Origin: Aristolochia californica
Lineage: Eukaryota > Streptophyta > Magnoliopsida > Piperales > Aristolochiaceae
DNA: 64,000 nt
Reading direction: 5' to 3'
Assembly (NCBI GenBank): GCA_029961685.1
Contig: JARWKL010000008.1
Coordinates: 35,897,430 to 35,961,429, forward strand
The notes under the pieces are model-generated. The model had not been told where the DNA came from, did no database searches, and worked only from the letters and a program-made list of their open reading frames with translations. The translations under genes were made by a program, and so were the position numbers. The stretch's first letter is position 1. Each line of letters opens with the position of its first letter. Positions 33,375 through 45,926 of this stretch are shown in pieces.

Positions 33375-34174
33375 TTAAAAAAATGTGACATCCCTAGACA
33401 CAAGTAAACGCTGAAGAGTGGGATTATAGAAAACATAACCCTTTTGTGTACGAGAGTATCCTAGAAAGATACACTTGATAGATTTAGGATCAAGTTTACT
33501 GTATTTTGGGGAGGAAATATGGACAAAACATTGACACCCGAAGATTTTCAAGGGCAGTGAAAATGGATCATAATTTGGTAACAATATAGAGTAAGGAGGT
33601 TTATTACCAAGAACGGAAGATGAAAGATGATTTATAAGAAATCATGTTGTAAGGACTGCATGGGGCCAATAAAAGTATGAAACTTTTATGGCATATAATA
33701 AACTCGAGCTACGTTGGCTACACCATTTTGTTGAGGAGTGTAGGCACATGATGTTTCATGGATAATGCCATTTTTTTGACAAAAAGATTCAAGTTCTTTG
33801 GAAATGTATTCTTTGGCATTATCAAACCGAAGTATTTTTATTTTTTTACCAAACTGAGTGAGTATCATAGCATGAAAAGACTTAAAAATCAATGGTATCT
33901 CATAACACTCCTTAAATATGAACCACCAATTGGTACGAGTGAAGTCATCAATAAATGTAATAAAATATCTTACTTGAGAAATATTTGAGACGCTCAAGGT
34001 TCCCCATACATCGGTATGAATTAATAAAAATGGAGTAATACTTTTGACTTCTAGACGAGGTGAGTGTGTACTCCTTTGATGTTTACTCAGTTGACAAACT
34101 TCACAATTAAACTTGAAGCTAACTTTAAGAGTAGGAAACATATAATGAAGAGATTGTGACGATGGATGTCCCAA
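33375..34174 (-). pseudogene. Copia integrase, degenerate
   Basis: The segment contains HTDVWG, DDFTRTNWWF, LRFDNAKEY and TPQQNGVA, giving the D-D-E core, then the C-terminal LPLKIFGCQCFVH and FLGYSRTQKGYVFYNP. The N-terminal zinc-binding part reads HPSSQSLHYMF with CEVCQLSKH. A frame break at about 33690 separates core and C-terminus. Integrase would join the element DNA to the host chromosome. Confidence 0.8.
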
Positions 34175-34189
34175 CCGGTTGTGCCATAG

Positions 34190-34946
34190 TCATGTCTCAT
34201 TTTCACTGGTGGAAATAGTATTTATTTTTGGCACATCCAGGTAGTCTTGTCCCCCTTGTTCACGGCCTCCACCAATCACCCGCTTCATTATAAGATTCTT
34301 AAATACACACGAAGTGGGTGAGAAGGTGATAGAGAAATTAAAATACTTTGTCAACTGACTAACAAATAACAAATTTAAAGGGAAGGTAGGAACAAATAGA
34401 ATATCAATGAGCAAAAGTGATGGTGTAACGAAAGTGGATCCTTTCCCTTGGACCATGGTTTGAGAACCGACAGCTATGGTAACAAACTTATGTGAAAGAC
34501 ACGAAGATACAGAATGTAATAAAAGTATGTTACCTGTAAGATGCTCAGAACCTCTTGAGTCAATTATCCAAGGTGAGGATGAGGCAAATAACATACCTAA
34601 AAGAGTGGTGGCAGCGGTATTTAATGAGGAACTTGGAGAAGAACCCATCATTTTCTGAAAAAACTCATATTCTTCATCAGTAAAAAATTTATTTTTTAGT
34701 TGATTTTGTAGGTTGATCCTCCTTTGTATCACCTACTAAGGCTTGATTAGCTTTTGTCAAGTCTGAGTTGTCATTGGCATTATAACATATTCCTCCATAG
34801 TGACCATATTTTCCACAGTAGCTCTTTTTCTTGTTATAGCATGTATCGATAGTGTGGCCATATCTCCCACAATAAGTGCATTCTTTCCACAAATTTTCCA
34901 TGCTTTTTATTAGCCAACTAATCACAATGGTATCATTTTTAACCAT
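34190..34946 (-). pseudogene. Copia gag zinc knuckles and protease, degenerate
   Basis: Two knuckles are visible: CTYCGRYGHTIDTC and the following YCGKYGHYGGIC (Cys-x2-Cys-x4-His-x4-Cys, first Cys of the second partly altered). They are followed by the protease region IIDSRGSEHLTGN, where the usual D-S-G catalytic triad is D-S-R, so the protease would be inactive. Confidence 0.75.
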
Positions 34947-35599
34947 TTGTTTTAAAAAATGTCTTCTTCATCAATAGGTGGTCCACGGTTGGTGAGATGA
35001 CCAAGTAGGTCCTTTGTTATAAAAAACCTCCAAACCGATGTGGACCAACTCATCAAATTTGATACCCTTCATAAGGGTATTATGGTAATTCTGAGTATCC
35101 ATAATAGGCACTTCAACGAAAATAATTCTCCAAAAAATTCTAATCAAAATATCCAAGTAGTATTCTTCAAACAACATGGTGCATGGAGAAATTTAGCATT
35201 GACGCTAAACAATCATTATTCTAATTCTTTCTGAGTAAATAACCACTCATAATAGACTCTATATCATCTTGTTCCCATAAAAAAAATTCAACAATCTGAT
35301 CGTGGACTTGTCTCGGTTAACAGAAATTCCAAACCGACAAAACTGCTTTGATAACCTCTTCTAGATCGAGAGGCATTCATATCCACAATCTCATAAGATG
35401 AAAAATATTAACATACTTATCTTTAAATCATCCTCTAAATATTGAAACCAGTAACAAGAAGTAATAAAAAAATATGAAGGAATTTATCTCACGCTTTTTG
35501 ATCTTCCTTCACAAGGTGCCTTCTAAGAGTGGTATTGATTATATCTTCTTAAAGCATTCCTTTTGATGTAGGGATCCTAAATTTAATACTCTGATACCA

Positions 35600-36195
35600 T
35601 ATTGAATTAGGATCCCTTTTTCAATATTCCAAGCAAGGGAAGAGAGAAATAAACATGAGAAAAGGTAAAGAAGGCACTCGGGTAGAGAGAAGAAGAGAAG
35701 AAGAACAAGGTGTGCGCCAAGCAAAGAGAAAGAGATTTACTCAAGAGAGAATTGTAGAAATTGATTCCGAATTACAACACCTCTATTTATAGTAGAGGAA
35801 GTGATAGAGTCCTTATACAATTAACCTTTAATTAATTACATTCCAACTTTTAACTCTTTAAGATAAGTCTATAATGAAAAGATAACACAATCTACTAAAG
35901 TTCTAATATAAGTTGAACTATAACTCTTCTTCAATAATGTGGACATAAGGGAGGAAGCCAACTCGTGGCCTTATCCTTATGGGTTCCACATGATCTTCCA
36001 GCTCATATTGATAAGATTCCAACTCGTGGTATCTTTGTGGGTCCCACTTGATTTTCAAGTCTTCTAACTCATTTCAACATGTGTTTCTTATCTTCTTAAC
36101 TCATATTAGCTTGGGTGAGGACTCTTCTTGGCATCCCATGTCCTCATGGTGGGTCCCACCAGCTTGTGCACCATGGTGGGTCCCACATTGTAATA
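35600..36195 (-). repeat. 5' LTR of the family B minus-strand element
   Basis: The minus strand runs TATTACAATGTGGGACCCAC ... GGATCCTAATTCAATA. The first bases TA replace the canonical TG. The PBS lies adjacent at 35588-35599. Confidence 0.85.
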
Positions 36196-36200
36196 GAGAA

Positions 36201-37560
36201 GAAGGAGAACTTATGGCAAGAGGATATAGACTTCATAAGAGGGGTGTCAAACGATGCCAAAGGGGTTGTAGAGGATGGTTGCCAGTGCAAGAACACATTG
36301 GATCTTCTATGGGCACAAGAGGCTTAGGAAAACCTACAGAGGGAGAGAGCCTAGGTGGGGCAACACCAGAGGGGTAAAAAGGATGGTCCTCAAGAACAGT
36401 CACAACTCTCGACACAAATAGTTTTTTTTTAAGAGATGGTCTATAACAAAGATATCCTTCTCGAGTGCAAGAATATCCCAAAAAATACATTGAATAGACC
36501 TAGGGTCTAATTTGGTAGTGTGTGGAGATGGGTCATGAAAAAAAAGTACAACCAAACGCCTTCAAGGGAAGGGAAAAAATGTCCTCAGTAGGCAACAACA
36601 TAGTGTATGGGGATTTATTATTGAGAAATGGAGAAGGCAAACTGTTGATGAGAAAGCAGACAGTAAGATTGACATGAGGCCAGTAAAAATGTGGCACATG
36701 CATATGATCTAATAGAGTATGGGTAACCTCAAGAAGGTGCTTATTCTTGTGCTCAGTCACTCCATTTGCTGAGGTGTATACGGATAGAAGGTATGATGAA
36801 TAATACCTTGTTCACTAAAGGATTGAAAGGCACCACATGTATATTCTTTTGCATTGATAGACTGAATAACTTTCAATGTAGTATTAAACTAAGTCGGGAT
36901 CATAGCACATAAGGATTCAAAAATAGGGATGACCTCAGACCTATCTTTCATAAAAATAAAAATAAAACCCATCCAAGTATAATCATCAATAAACATAATG
37001 AAGTATTTACATTGAGAAACATTAGAAAAATTTGGACTCATACATCAGTGTGAACTAAAGAAAAGGAGCAACCCTTTTTATGTCAGACCAAGAAGAATAA
37101 GTACTCCTTTATTGTTTACTCAAGTGACAAACTTCACAATTTAAATCAGAAACAGAATTCAATGAAGGAAACATTCATTGGAGGGATGTCCTAACGATTG
37201 TGTCAATGAAGATCCATTGTATGGGACCTTGATGTGGCAGTGACTGCAGAGGGATTCAAATAGTAGAGCCCCCCCTTATTCATTGCCTCTACTAATCACT
37301 TGTTTCATCTCCAAATCCTAAAAAATACAATGATTAGGAAAAAGGTAAAGGAGATAAAGCTTTTTGGTTAACCAACTTGTAGGCAGTAAATTTAACAAAA
37401 AATGAGGAGCAAAGAGGACATCCTTTTGGTGAAGAGTGGTTGTAGCAAAGGTAGATACCATCCCATTAACTTTAGTGTGGGGTTTGTAATTGGTTTAAGC
37501 AAATAATTTCCTCACAGGTATGCTAAATATCTGAGACAAACCAGTGACAAATAGAATCTT
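36201..37560 (-). pseudogene. Integrase and upstream pol of the split copia element, third segment
   Basis: Minus-strand text includes MTEHKNKHLLEVTHTLLDHM, VPHFYWPHVNLTVCFLINSL, PLKAFGC and FLGYSCTREGYLCY, all integrase C-terminal features, continuing into integrase core remnants to about 37260. The gag part and 5' LTR are missing; the element ends near 37560. It is the continuation of 30260-30857 across the GAGAA-flanked insertion. Confidence 0.7.
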
Positions 37561-38726
37561 GTTGAATTAATTAGATCATAACTTCTAATATAACAGGGAC
37601 AAGTATTCCAAACCAAGTTATTGACCAAGGGTTGACTCCCATCCAGATTTTGATGATAACAAAACTTAATTGATCAAACAAATGTAAATTTAGCATTCCA
37701 AATGCACTTTCTTCAAGAGAGACAAAAATCAAGGTCTATGTAAAAGAATCAACATAAGCATCTCAAGACCTCAAGCTTCTCAAGTGTGTCAAGTCATCTT
37801 GAAGAAGCACCCACAAGGGAAAAAATGAAGAATTGAATATTAGAGTCTAAGTAATCTAGAAAATCTCAAGTATTCTACCTATGTAAGAGAGCAATCCCAA
37901 ATTCTTTAAACTTGAGGTACCATAGAAGTTTTTGGAGCTACAAAATATTTTTCGTTGATAACATGTTTTACCGATGTATAATGTCTTTAAAATATGTTAC
38001 AATCACATAGGACTAACAGTAATCATGCATTGAAGTCATATTTAGCAAATTCGCTTTAGCATGATCAATTATTGTCTACCAATGATTGATCAAACTGAAT
38101 GTTTGTTTGCCTAAGATACAAAGCATGTTTGATCAATTAGGGGTGATTGATTGATCATCAAAACTTGGCCAGAACTTTCTATAAAGTATGATCGATCATT
38201 CCTTATGGACTTATCTATGAATCTTCTCTAGGCATAGAAAAAATTAATTAGCATGATCAATCATTCTATCAAATTGATTGATCATACAATATTTGGCATT
38301 GATGGACATAATTCTTGTTGATCGATCATATATGTATTGCACGGTTAGTAAGAAAACTGCATGAACATTGATCAATCAACTTAATGTATTAGACCCAGAA
38401 GAAAAATATTGATCAATCAATTCATTGATCGACAAATCATTGTCAAGCAAAAATATAACCATTACACATGATTAATGCCATGTTAGCTTTCTACGAACAG
38501 CCAAATAAAAATTAGTTGGCATGGAAAAGTTATAAATACCCCATCAAATATGCCTTTGAGAAGTTAATGAGCATTTATTGGCATACCTACACCATTCAAA
38601 GCATTCAATCTTGAAATGCCTTTCTAAATTCATTTTTAAGAGAAAAGAAGCATCTCTTTACAAATCTTTCAACTCCTCTAAAAATTTCCTCCTTGCATTC
38701 ACAAAGATAAGCTTCATATCATCTTT
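37561..38726. mobile_element. LTR-like relic rich in TTGATCAA motifs
   Basis: It starts near TGATGATAACAAAACTTAA. Between 38040 and 38470 are many copies of GATCAATCA/TGATTGATC in both orientations. The same motif group occurs in the array at 20100-20165 and 21580-21640, which links it to the copia lineage of that array. No coding sequence is present. Confidence 0.45.
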
Positions 38727-39133
38727 TGTTGGAAGATGAACCCAAGCCCACATGTCCAAGTGTGTGGAAGATGGGCTCAAGCCCACAGACCAAGGAGAAG
38801 GCCCATAGGCCCACACAGTGGTGACATGATGGTAAATAAAGATTCATCTCATAAAGATGGCACTAATGTAATTCATTTATGATTTATGTCTCATTTTCAC
38901 TCTTACTAGGGTGAAGGGTATTCTTGTAATATTAGTAATTTTGACATCTATAAATACAACTTAAGGGGAGGGTTGGATAAGTCCATTACCCTATTCTTCC
39001 TCATCTTTCTCCAAATTCGTCACTCTACCTCTTCTCCTCCTAAAAGCTTCTCCCCACAACTCTTCTTATTCTTCTTCTCACCTCCTTAATCCTCTTCCAA
39101 GAATTATACATCATAAAATCCTAAGTTTCAACA
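38727..39133 (+). repeat. Family C LTR (5' LTR)
   Basis: It starts TGTTGGAAGATGAACCCAAG, has TATAAATACAACTTAAGGG and ends CCTAAGTTTCAACA. The PBS TGGTATCAAAGC follows at 39134-39145. Confidence 0.8.
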
Positions 39134-41040
39134 TGGTATCAAAGCAGGCAATGATCTGAGATGTAAAAAGAGAAGAAGATGGAAAAAATGGAATCGAAAG
39201 GGAGGAAGATGAAGAATAAGAAAAAAAAAGGAAAAAGGGGAGTTTCTCGTTTTTTCTTAAGTCTTATTTCTCAATTTCTATATTTTATTGGATTTTCACT
39301 CTATTTCCATATTTTTCATATAGAAAATATATACCGTTGGAAAGATATTTGAGTATAGTTTTCAACTAAAAATGAATCGTTGAAATCAAATTTTTATAGA
39401 AAGGGAAATCGACATCTGAAGCAGTAGAAAAGTTTTGTGTAGCAACAAAAAGCTTTAACTTTGGAGATATTTTACGCCATCAAGACTGAGACTTTATATA
39501 GAGAATTTTATATCAAAAAAATATATGAAAGTCTATTTTCTTACCTATTCAACTAATTCTCATTCTAATGTTTTTAGATGAAGATATCAATCTCGAAGAG
39601 TCAATGGTCATGCATGCCAAATAAGAAAGAGTATTTAGTTCAGCCAAATTACAAAGTGCAAAATATATCAGATTATTTAACTTAAAAGAAGTATATTTTA
39701 TGAATAGAAGTTATACTTGGTTGAAATTTATTTAATTCTAGTTTATAAGGAGAAAAGTTCATATTAATCTGGTCTTTATTTAAGGAGATATTCACATTAG
39801 AAGAATCAAAGGTCATGCTAGTATCATGTTGCATGCGAAGATCCTGATTTAAGCCATATTGTTTCCTTAACTTTTGAGTTGTTGTTATTGATCGATAATA
39901 TTAGAAAAAATCTCACAATCTACCCTTGGAAAGTTTCTGTTTTTAACTAACAATATCTGGAATGAATCTTTGGAAAATCATCTTATTTTCATAAACTTTC
40001 CTTGATTTATTTGTCAAAGATTGCCATGCCTAAAGATTTCAAGAAAAAAAGGCAAGGAAAGGTGTCTTCTTTGATTTCTAAGTTGGCACCAATTGGAGGA
40101 GGAAGCTACCTTATTTATAAAAAAATTACAGCCACAAATTTTGTGAGATTTTGTTGGTATTTTGAAAGATAACAAAGAACTTTATTTGGTATCCTTGCCT
40201 AAAAAAAATTAGGCAAGAAATGATTGAAATATTCAGCTTGGCTTGAGTTACTTGGTTTACAATATTTGAGCTAGTGAAGTTGTTGATACTAGCCTTCTTT
40301 CACTTGATAAAACAAGAGGTTGAGCAAGAAAAATATTTATTGACTTCAAGTTCGGATCATTGACATTATTTCCCAACTTGAGGGAGGGAATTGAAAGAGA
40401 AGTATGAAGGATGAGCACATTGGAAAATTTTTTATTTATTGATTATCAAACAGCACTTGATTCAACTTATTATTGGCAATCTATTACTTGGCTTGACTCA
40501 CTCACTCATGCTCAAAGTTACTATCTGCTATTTGCTATTTGCTATCTACTATCTGCTACAGGCTGGACTTCGGCTGGTTTATTACCTTGGATTATCCTCA
40601 GCTTATTACTTGGTACATTGCTTCCTTATTCAAGGATGGACTTACTGCAGATTATCTTATGTGTCCTTATTTCTCTTAGGGACTTTTACTACCTACTCTA
40701 CTACTATATAATTGCCTAATTGGTACATGTTATTCGGGCCCAGACCCATTTCAGCTATTGCTATTGTGTCTCTCTAATTGAGACATTATTATTGAAGGAC
40801 TTCTCGATTGTTGATTGTTGTTAACATTAGTTATTTTGATGAAGAAGAAAGCACGTGGTGGCTCAATAATATTATCTTTTGGTGATTACCTTTTACCCCT
40901 CATATTTGGCATTTTTACTCCTACCATTTGAGAGTTGGTGCCCTATGTTGGAACACTGTGATGAAGGAGCTTATTACTATACTTTTGAGTAATGCCTATA
41001 GCCCACTACCAACAGAGGAAACAAGTGTGCCAAACATCCA
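39134..41040 (+). mobile_element. Interior of a truncated family C element
   Basis: There is no gag or pol. 39480-39700 resembles the leader at 2640-2830. 40740-41040 matches 29390-29660 of the element at 27324. The short ORFs at 40411-40719 come from TACTATCTGCTATTTGCTA-like repeats and are not credible. No 3' LTR follows; the element is cut at about 41040-41080. Confidence 0.65.
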
Positions 41041-41079
41041 GTGTGATTCTATTATTCACCCAAGAGTTTTTTGTTTTTA

Positions 41080-42196
41080 CAAACTTGAGAAAGTAATCTG
41101 ATAGATTTCGGTCTCAGTCCTCTGGCCGAACTAAGTATTGTTTCTTTTTTTTTCCAGAATGACCATCAACTTTTCCAAGAACAATATCTCATTATTAAAA
41201 AATCATACCGAGAATTGGTTGAATAAGTAAGAAAATAGACTTACGTATCTTTCTTTTTATATATAATTTTCCATATAAAGTCTCTTTCTTGATAGCATAA
41301 AATACCTCGGAAGTTGAGGCTTTCTGCTGCCACTCGAACCTCTTTTTCAATCGGACCTTTTTCTGCTTCAAATATTGATTTCTCTTTGTAGATAACTCAA
41401 ATAAAAAATTGGTTGGATAGGCAAAAGAACAGACTTATAGATCTTTCTTTTGATATATATTTCTCCATATAAAGTCTAGTTCTTGGTAGAAAAAAATACC
41501 CAAGAATCTGAAGATTGCTGCTACTGCTCGAACCTTTTTACAATCTGACCTTCCCTCATTCAAATATCGACATCTCTCTGTAGATAACTCCGATTGGAAC
41601 AAATCAGTTTTCTTTGGAAAGTAGACTCAAATATATTTCCGTAAATATATAATTTTAAATATTAAAAACTCCATATATAGGTAAAAAATGCAAAGAAAAC
41701 AATGGGTTTAGGGACTGAAAAAATAACTATGAACCTAGACTTAGGGTTTAGGGTTTAGAGAAAAGGATCACATTACCCCCGTGAGTTGACCATGTCAACT
41801 CACAAAACCCGCTATGATACCATGTTGAATTTATGGAAAAGTGAAATACATCATTGACATCAATAACTTGTTGTAATCAGAGTACATGAACCTCTATTTA
41901 TAATAGAGGAAGGTAGTAGAGTCCAATTACAATAAAACTACCCTTGTCCGAATTACACTCAAACTCTAACACTTATAGATAAGTCCTAACATAATTAAAT
42001 AACTCAATATAGATAAAAAACAAACATAACTCAAACTTAAACTCTTCTTTGACGTGACCATAAGATACGATACTTTTGTGAGTCCTTCTTGATCTTCCAA
42101 CTGATGTGATAAGGATGTCAGCTCATGGTAATCATTGTGGGTCCTACTTCTTATGGGCCTTCCTTGGTCGTGTGGGCTTGAGCTTATCTTCCAACA
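41080..42196 (-). mobile_element. Truncated family A copia element, minus strand (5' LTR plus leader)
   Basis: The LTR is 41823-42196, minus strand TGTTGGAAGATAAGCTC ... CATAAATTCAACA. The PBS (TGGTATCATAGC on the minus strand) lies at 41811-41822. The leader runs left to about 41080, where it meets the truncated plus-strand element head to tail. Two leader segments (41250-41340 and 41440-41570) are near duplicates. Confidence 0.75.
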
Positions 42197-43146
42197 TCAG
42201 GCAATGTTTCCTTTTTTTAGCATCAACCCTCTTTTTTTGCTAGCTCTCCTCTTGGTTTCTCATCATCTATAGGGATGCCAAAGCCACTTATTCTAGTGGA
42301 TTATGATTTTCATACTGTGGACCAGCCTTCTAAAGACCTTCTCTCTACTCTTGTTGATCAGTCACCTATGGAATCTTCATATGATCCCGTGGTATGTTCT
42401 CCTCCTTCATCTCTAGTAGTTTATGGACCTCCATATGATACTAGGCCCATTGCTTTTCGCAAAGAACCCTACTTCATTGATGTTAGACCTTCATCCACTT
42501 AACACCCTCTCATTATGTTTCCACTCACCATTTGTTAGGGAAAAAGGTAATCGGGTGCAAATGGGTCTTCTCCCTAAAGTATAATCCAGATGGTTCCATT
42601 GCTAGATACATGGCTCAATTGATTGCTAAATGTTAGACTCAGATTTATAGCGTTGATTATGATGAAACCTTTTATCCTATATCCAAGGTGAACTCGGTCA
42701 AACTTCTTATTTGACTAGCGACCAATTTTAAATGGGAGCTACATTAGTTAGATGTCAAAAATTATTTCTTGAATGGTATACTCTTTAAGGAAGTCTATAT
42801 GTGCCAACCACTTAGTTATGTGGTTGAGGGGGAGAAAGTATGTCGGCTGAATAAAGCTATATATGGGTTGAAACCGTCTTTGAGCGTTTGGTTTGATAAA
42901 TTTACTAATGTGCTTACAAAAGTTGGGTTCAAGAGGTGTGAAATAAATCACTCAGTGTTTACCAAAGATTCCACTAAGGGAAACATTCTTATAGTGGTAT
43001 ATATGGATGATATTATTTTTACGGGCAGTGTGTGACCTTAGTGGCATTCAGTAGGTAAAGTGGGACAATAATAAGGAGTTCCAAACCGAGGACCTTGGGT
43101 TTCTCAAGTACTTCCTTGGGATTGAAGTTCTTCAATCCAGACATGG
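42197..43146 (+). pseudogene. Copia RT fragment, plus strand
   Basis: Text includes LVDYDFHTVDQPSKDLL (linker), VEGEKVCRLNKAIYGLKPSL, VWFDKFTNVLTKVGFKRCEI and VVYMDDIIFTGSV. The RT catalytic box is YMDD. After a stop it continues LKYFLGIEVLQSRHG until a family C LTR interrupts it at 43147. N-terminal pol and gag are absent. Confidence 0.75.
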
Positions 43147-43497
43147 TGTTAGAAGATGGGCTCAAGCCCACACGTCCAAGAGGTGGCATATTGGTAAATA
43201 AGAAAACTTCTCATATTGATGGCATGAAAATGTAATTACTTGTCAATTTATGCCTCTTGTAATGTTGTAGCCCTAAGGGCATTGTAAAAACTATAAATAG
43301 AGGCCTTTGGCTAAAATTTAGACCATTAAGTTATATCCTCACTTCTCAATCTCGTCCAACCACTCCTCTCCCTTCTCTTGGAATCCGATCTCTAAACTCT
43401 CTCTTCTTTCTCTCTGCTTCTCTTCTTCCTCTCCTTTTGCTCCTTCTCCTCTTCCTCTTTGGCTCGAGATCAATTTGAAGGAGTCCTAAATTCAACA
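43147..43497 (+). repeat. Family C-like LTR with PBS
   Basis: It starts TGTTAGAAGATGGGCTCAAG, has CTATAAATAGAGGCC as TATA box and ends GGAGTCCTAAATTCAACA, followed by PBS TGGTATCAAAGC (43498-43509). The right half is CT-rich. It interrupts a copia RT. A partner 3' LTR may be the one at 51874, but the two are not collinear beyond the first 30 bases. Confidence 0.75.
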
Positions 43498-43884
43498 TGG
43501 TATCAAAGCTAAGGATTTAGGACTCCCATGTTGAAGTGATGCTTAAGTACCTTTGAAGGATTCATGCAAGGTGCTCTTGAAAGAAGAGATTCAACCATGG
43601 AAAGATAAATGATTTCTGGTTACTTTTTTCCATACATTCATACTATGTACCGAGCCCTTAATCTCTATATTACATAAAGAAACAAATGGCTTTCATATGA
43701 GAAGTTTTGAAAGCTAATACCTGGTGTTTAAAGGATATTATCACCTTGATCTTCTTGCACTCAAATATTTCAAGTTTTATCAAGATCGGTTGCCTACAAG
43801 GTTTTGAGGTCCTATTGATTATGAAGTTGATGGTTATGTGATGGAAGAATAATATGAGACTTGCATGAGACTTAGCTTGATCTC

Positions 43885-44489
43885 TATTGAAATTAGGATC
43901 CCTTTTCAAATATTCCGTGCAAGGGAAAAGAGAAATAAAAAGGAGAAAGGGGGAAGAAGTCTCTCGGGTAGAGAGAAGAAGAGAAGAGGAACAAGGTGTG
44001 CGCCAAGAAAAGAGAGAGAGATTTACTCAAGAGAGAATTGTAGAACTTGATTAATTCCGAATTTCAACACCTCTATTTATAGTAGAGGAAGTGATAGAGT
44101 CCTTGTACAATTAACCTTTAAATCTCCTAATTACATTCCAACTTTAACTCTCTAAGATATGTTTATCATGCAAGGATAACATAATCTAATAGAGTTCTAA
44201 TATAAGTTGAACTATAACTCTTCTTCAAGAACGTGGACATAAGGGAGGAGGCCAGCTCGTGGCCTTATCCTTGTGGGTCCCATGTGATCTTCTAGCTAAT
44301 ATTGATAAGATTCCAGCTCACGGTATCTTTGTGGATCCCACTTGATCTTCAAGTCTTCTAACTCATTTCAGCTTAGGCTTCTTATCTTCTTAACTCGTGC
44401 TAGCTTGGGTGAGGACTCTTCTTGGCATCCCACATCCTAATGGTGGGTCACATCAACCCATGCACCATGGTGGTTCCCACATTGTAATA
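43885..44489 (-). mobile_element. Solo family B LTR, minus strand
   Basis: Minus strand TATTACAATGTGGGAACCAC ... GGATCCTAATTTCAATA. It is collinear with the LTRs of the family B elements. No PBS or polypurine tract flanks it; internal sequence of a different element resumes on both sides. A target duplication is not clear (ATCTC and ATTCT). Confidence 0.75.
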
Positions 44490-45239
44490 ATTCTAAATCT
44501 GATTTTTTTTATAAGAAGATATTAGTCATGGATGTGTTAATGATCATGCTGAAAGAAAAGGAGAAACAGTGCTTATTCGGCCAAATCACAACGACCGAAA
44601 TCTATCAGATTATTTATCTTCTAATAATTATATTTTATGAAGAAAACTTTTAATTGGATGAAAGGTATTTAAGTCTAATTTCATAAGGAAAATTTTTCAT
44701 GTCAATCTGATCTATATTTTAAGATATTTTCGTATTGGAAGAATCAAAGGTCATGCTAGTATCCTGTTGCATTGAAAAATCCAAACTTATGCCCATTGTT
44801 TTGCGTCACTTTTTGAGTTGATATACCATGAAAATATCTCACTTGTCCCTAGTTTGAGGACTTATTTATACATGTCTATTATTTGAGTTTATTGCTACAT
44901 CTATGATATTTGGTTCAAGCTGGGATCACTGCCATTACATCCCAGCTTGAGGGGGAGAAGTACAAGAAGTACAAGAAAGAAATATTTTATTCCATATGTT
45001 GTGGATAAGTTTATGTGACCAAAATATTCAAGAAAGGGGGAGCACAAAAGATGAAGTTTTTGCATCTAATAAAAAAATATTTATATCGGATTATGATGGG
45101 TCCTTCTACAAAGTTTATTATTTGGTTCATGTAATATGTGTTGGAAGATGGTCGTGTTATATTCTGCTATAACTATTATGTCTCTTTGGGGATATTATTG
45201 TTGAAGAAGAGGTGACCTCATACCATTATTTATTTGTCC

Positions 45240-45432
45240 CCGTCAAAAATATCAAATATCTCAACGGTTGGGATTCCATGATGGAAGAAGTTAATACCTC
45301 GACAAAAATACCAAAAATTTCAATTGTAGGGATTCCATGACGGAGGAACTTAATACCCCGTCAAAATTATAAAAAATGTCAACTGTTGGGATTCCATGAT
45401 GAAGGAACTTAATACCCCGTCAAAAAATATCA
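45240..45432 (+). repeat. Tandem repeat, about 61-bp unit, interrupted by the copia element
   Basis: Three units of AATACCCCGTCAAAAATATC, then ATGTCAACGGTTGGGATTCC and ATGATGGAGGAACTT. The array continues after the element at 51641-51680 (AATGTCAACGGTTGGGACAC, CATGACAAAGGAACTT), so the insertion split it. Confidence 0.75.
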
Positions 45433-45437
45433 AATGT

Positions 45438-45879
45438 TGTTACAATGTGGGACCCCCCATTGTGCACAAGCTGGTGGGGCTCATCATGAGGACTTGAGAC
45501 ACCAAGAAGAGTCCTTGCATGAGTTAAGAAAATAAGAAGCACAAGCTGAAATGAATTAGAAGACTTGAAGATCAAGTGGGACCCACAAAGATACCACGAG
45601 CTAGTAACCTTATCAATATGAGCTGGAAGATCATGTGGAACCCACAAGGATAAGGCCACAAGCTGGCCTCCTCCCTTATATTCACATTATTGAAGAGCTC
45701 TAGTTCAACTTATATTAGACTTCTAGTAGATTGTGTTGATAAACTTATCTTAGAGAGTTAGAGTTGGAATGTAATTAGAAGATTGAAAGGTTAATTGTAT
45801 AAGGGCTCTATCTCTTCCTCTACTATAAATAGAGGTGTTGTAATTCGGAATTAATCAAGTTACACATCTCCTTCTTGAG

Positions 45880-45926
<47 letters not shown>

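Larger units (their letters stand above)
30863..36195 (-). mobile_element. Complete Ty1/copia retrotransposon (family B), minus strand, TSD GAGAA
   Basis: The 3' LTR is 30863-31470 and the 5' LTR 35600-36195. The polypurine tract, complement of CTCCTCCTCAAGC, lies at 31471. The PBS, TGGTATCAGAGT on the minus strand, lies at 35588-35599. GAGAA flanks both sides (30858-30862 and 36196-36200). Within it gag, protease, integrase, RT and RNase H occur in copia order on the minus strand. The element sits inside another minus-strand copia element. Confidence 0.88.
43510..45432 (+). mobile_element. Non-coding interior of an LTR element hosting two insertions
   Basis: 43510-43884 and 44490-45432 flank the solo LTR. 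44510-44640 resembles the leaders at 2640 and 39580. At 44937 a CCCAGCTTGAGGGGGAG tract occurs, as in relatives. The right end is the tandem repeat where the next copia element inserted. No ORF is credible. Confidence 0.5.

Noticed and set aside
40411..40719. A 102-codon hydrophobic ORF resembling a membrane protein
   Set aside because: It comes from CTATCTGCTATTTGCTA-type repetition in the non-coding interior of an LTR element; the same region in sister elements is not open.
43885..44489. A target-site duplication for the solo family B LTR
   Set aside because: ATCTC and ATTCT agree too poorly to claim.
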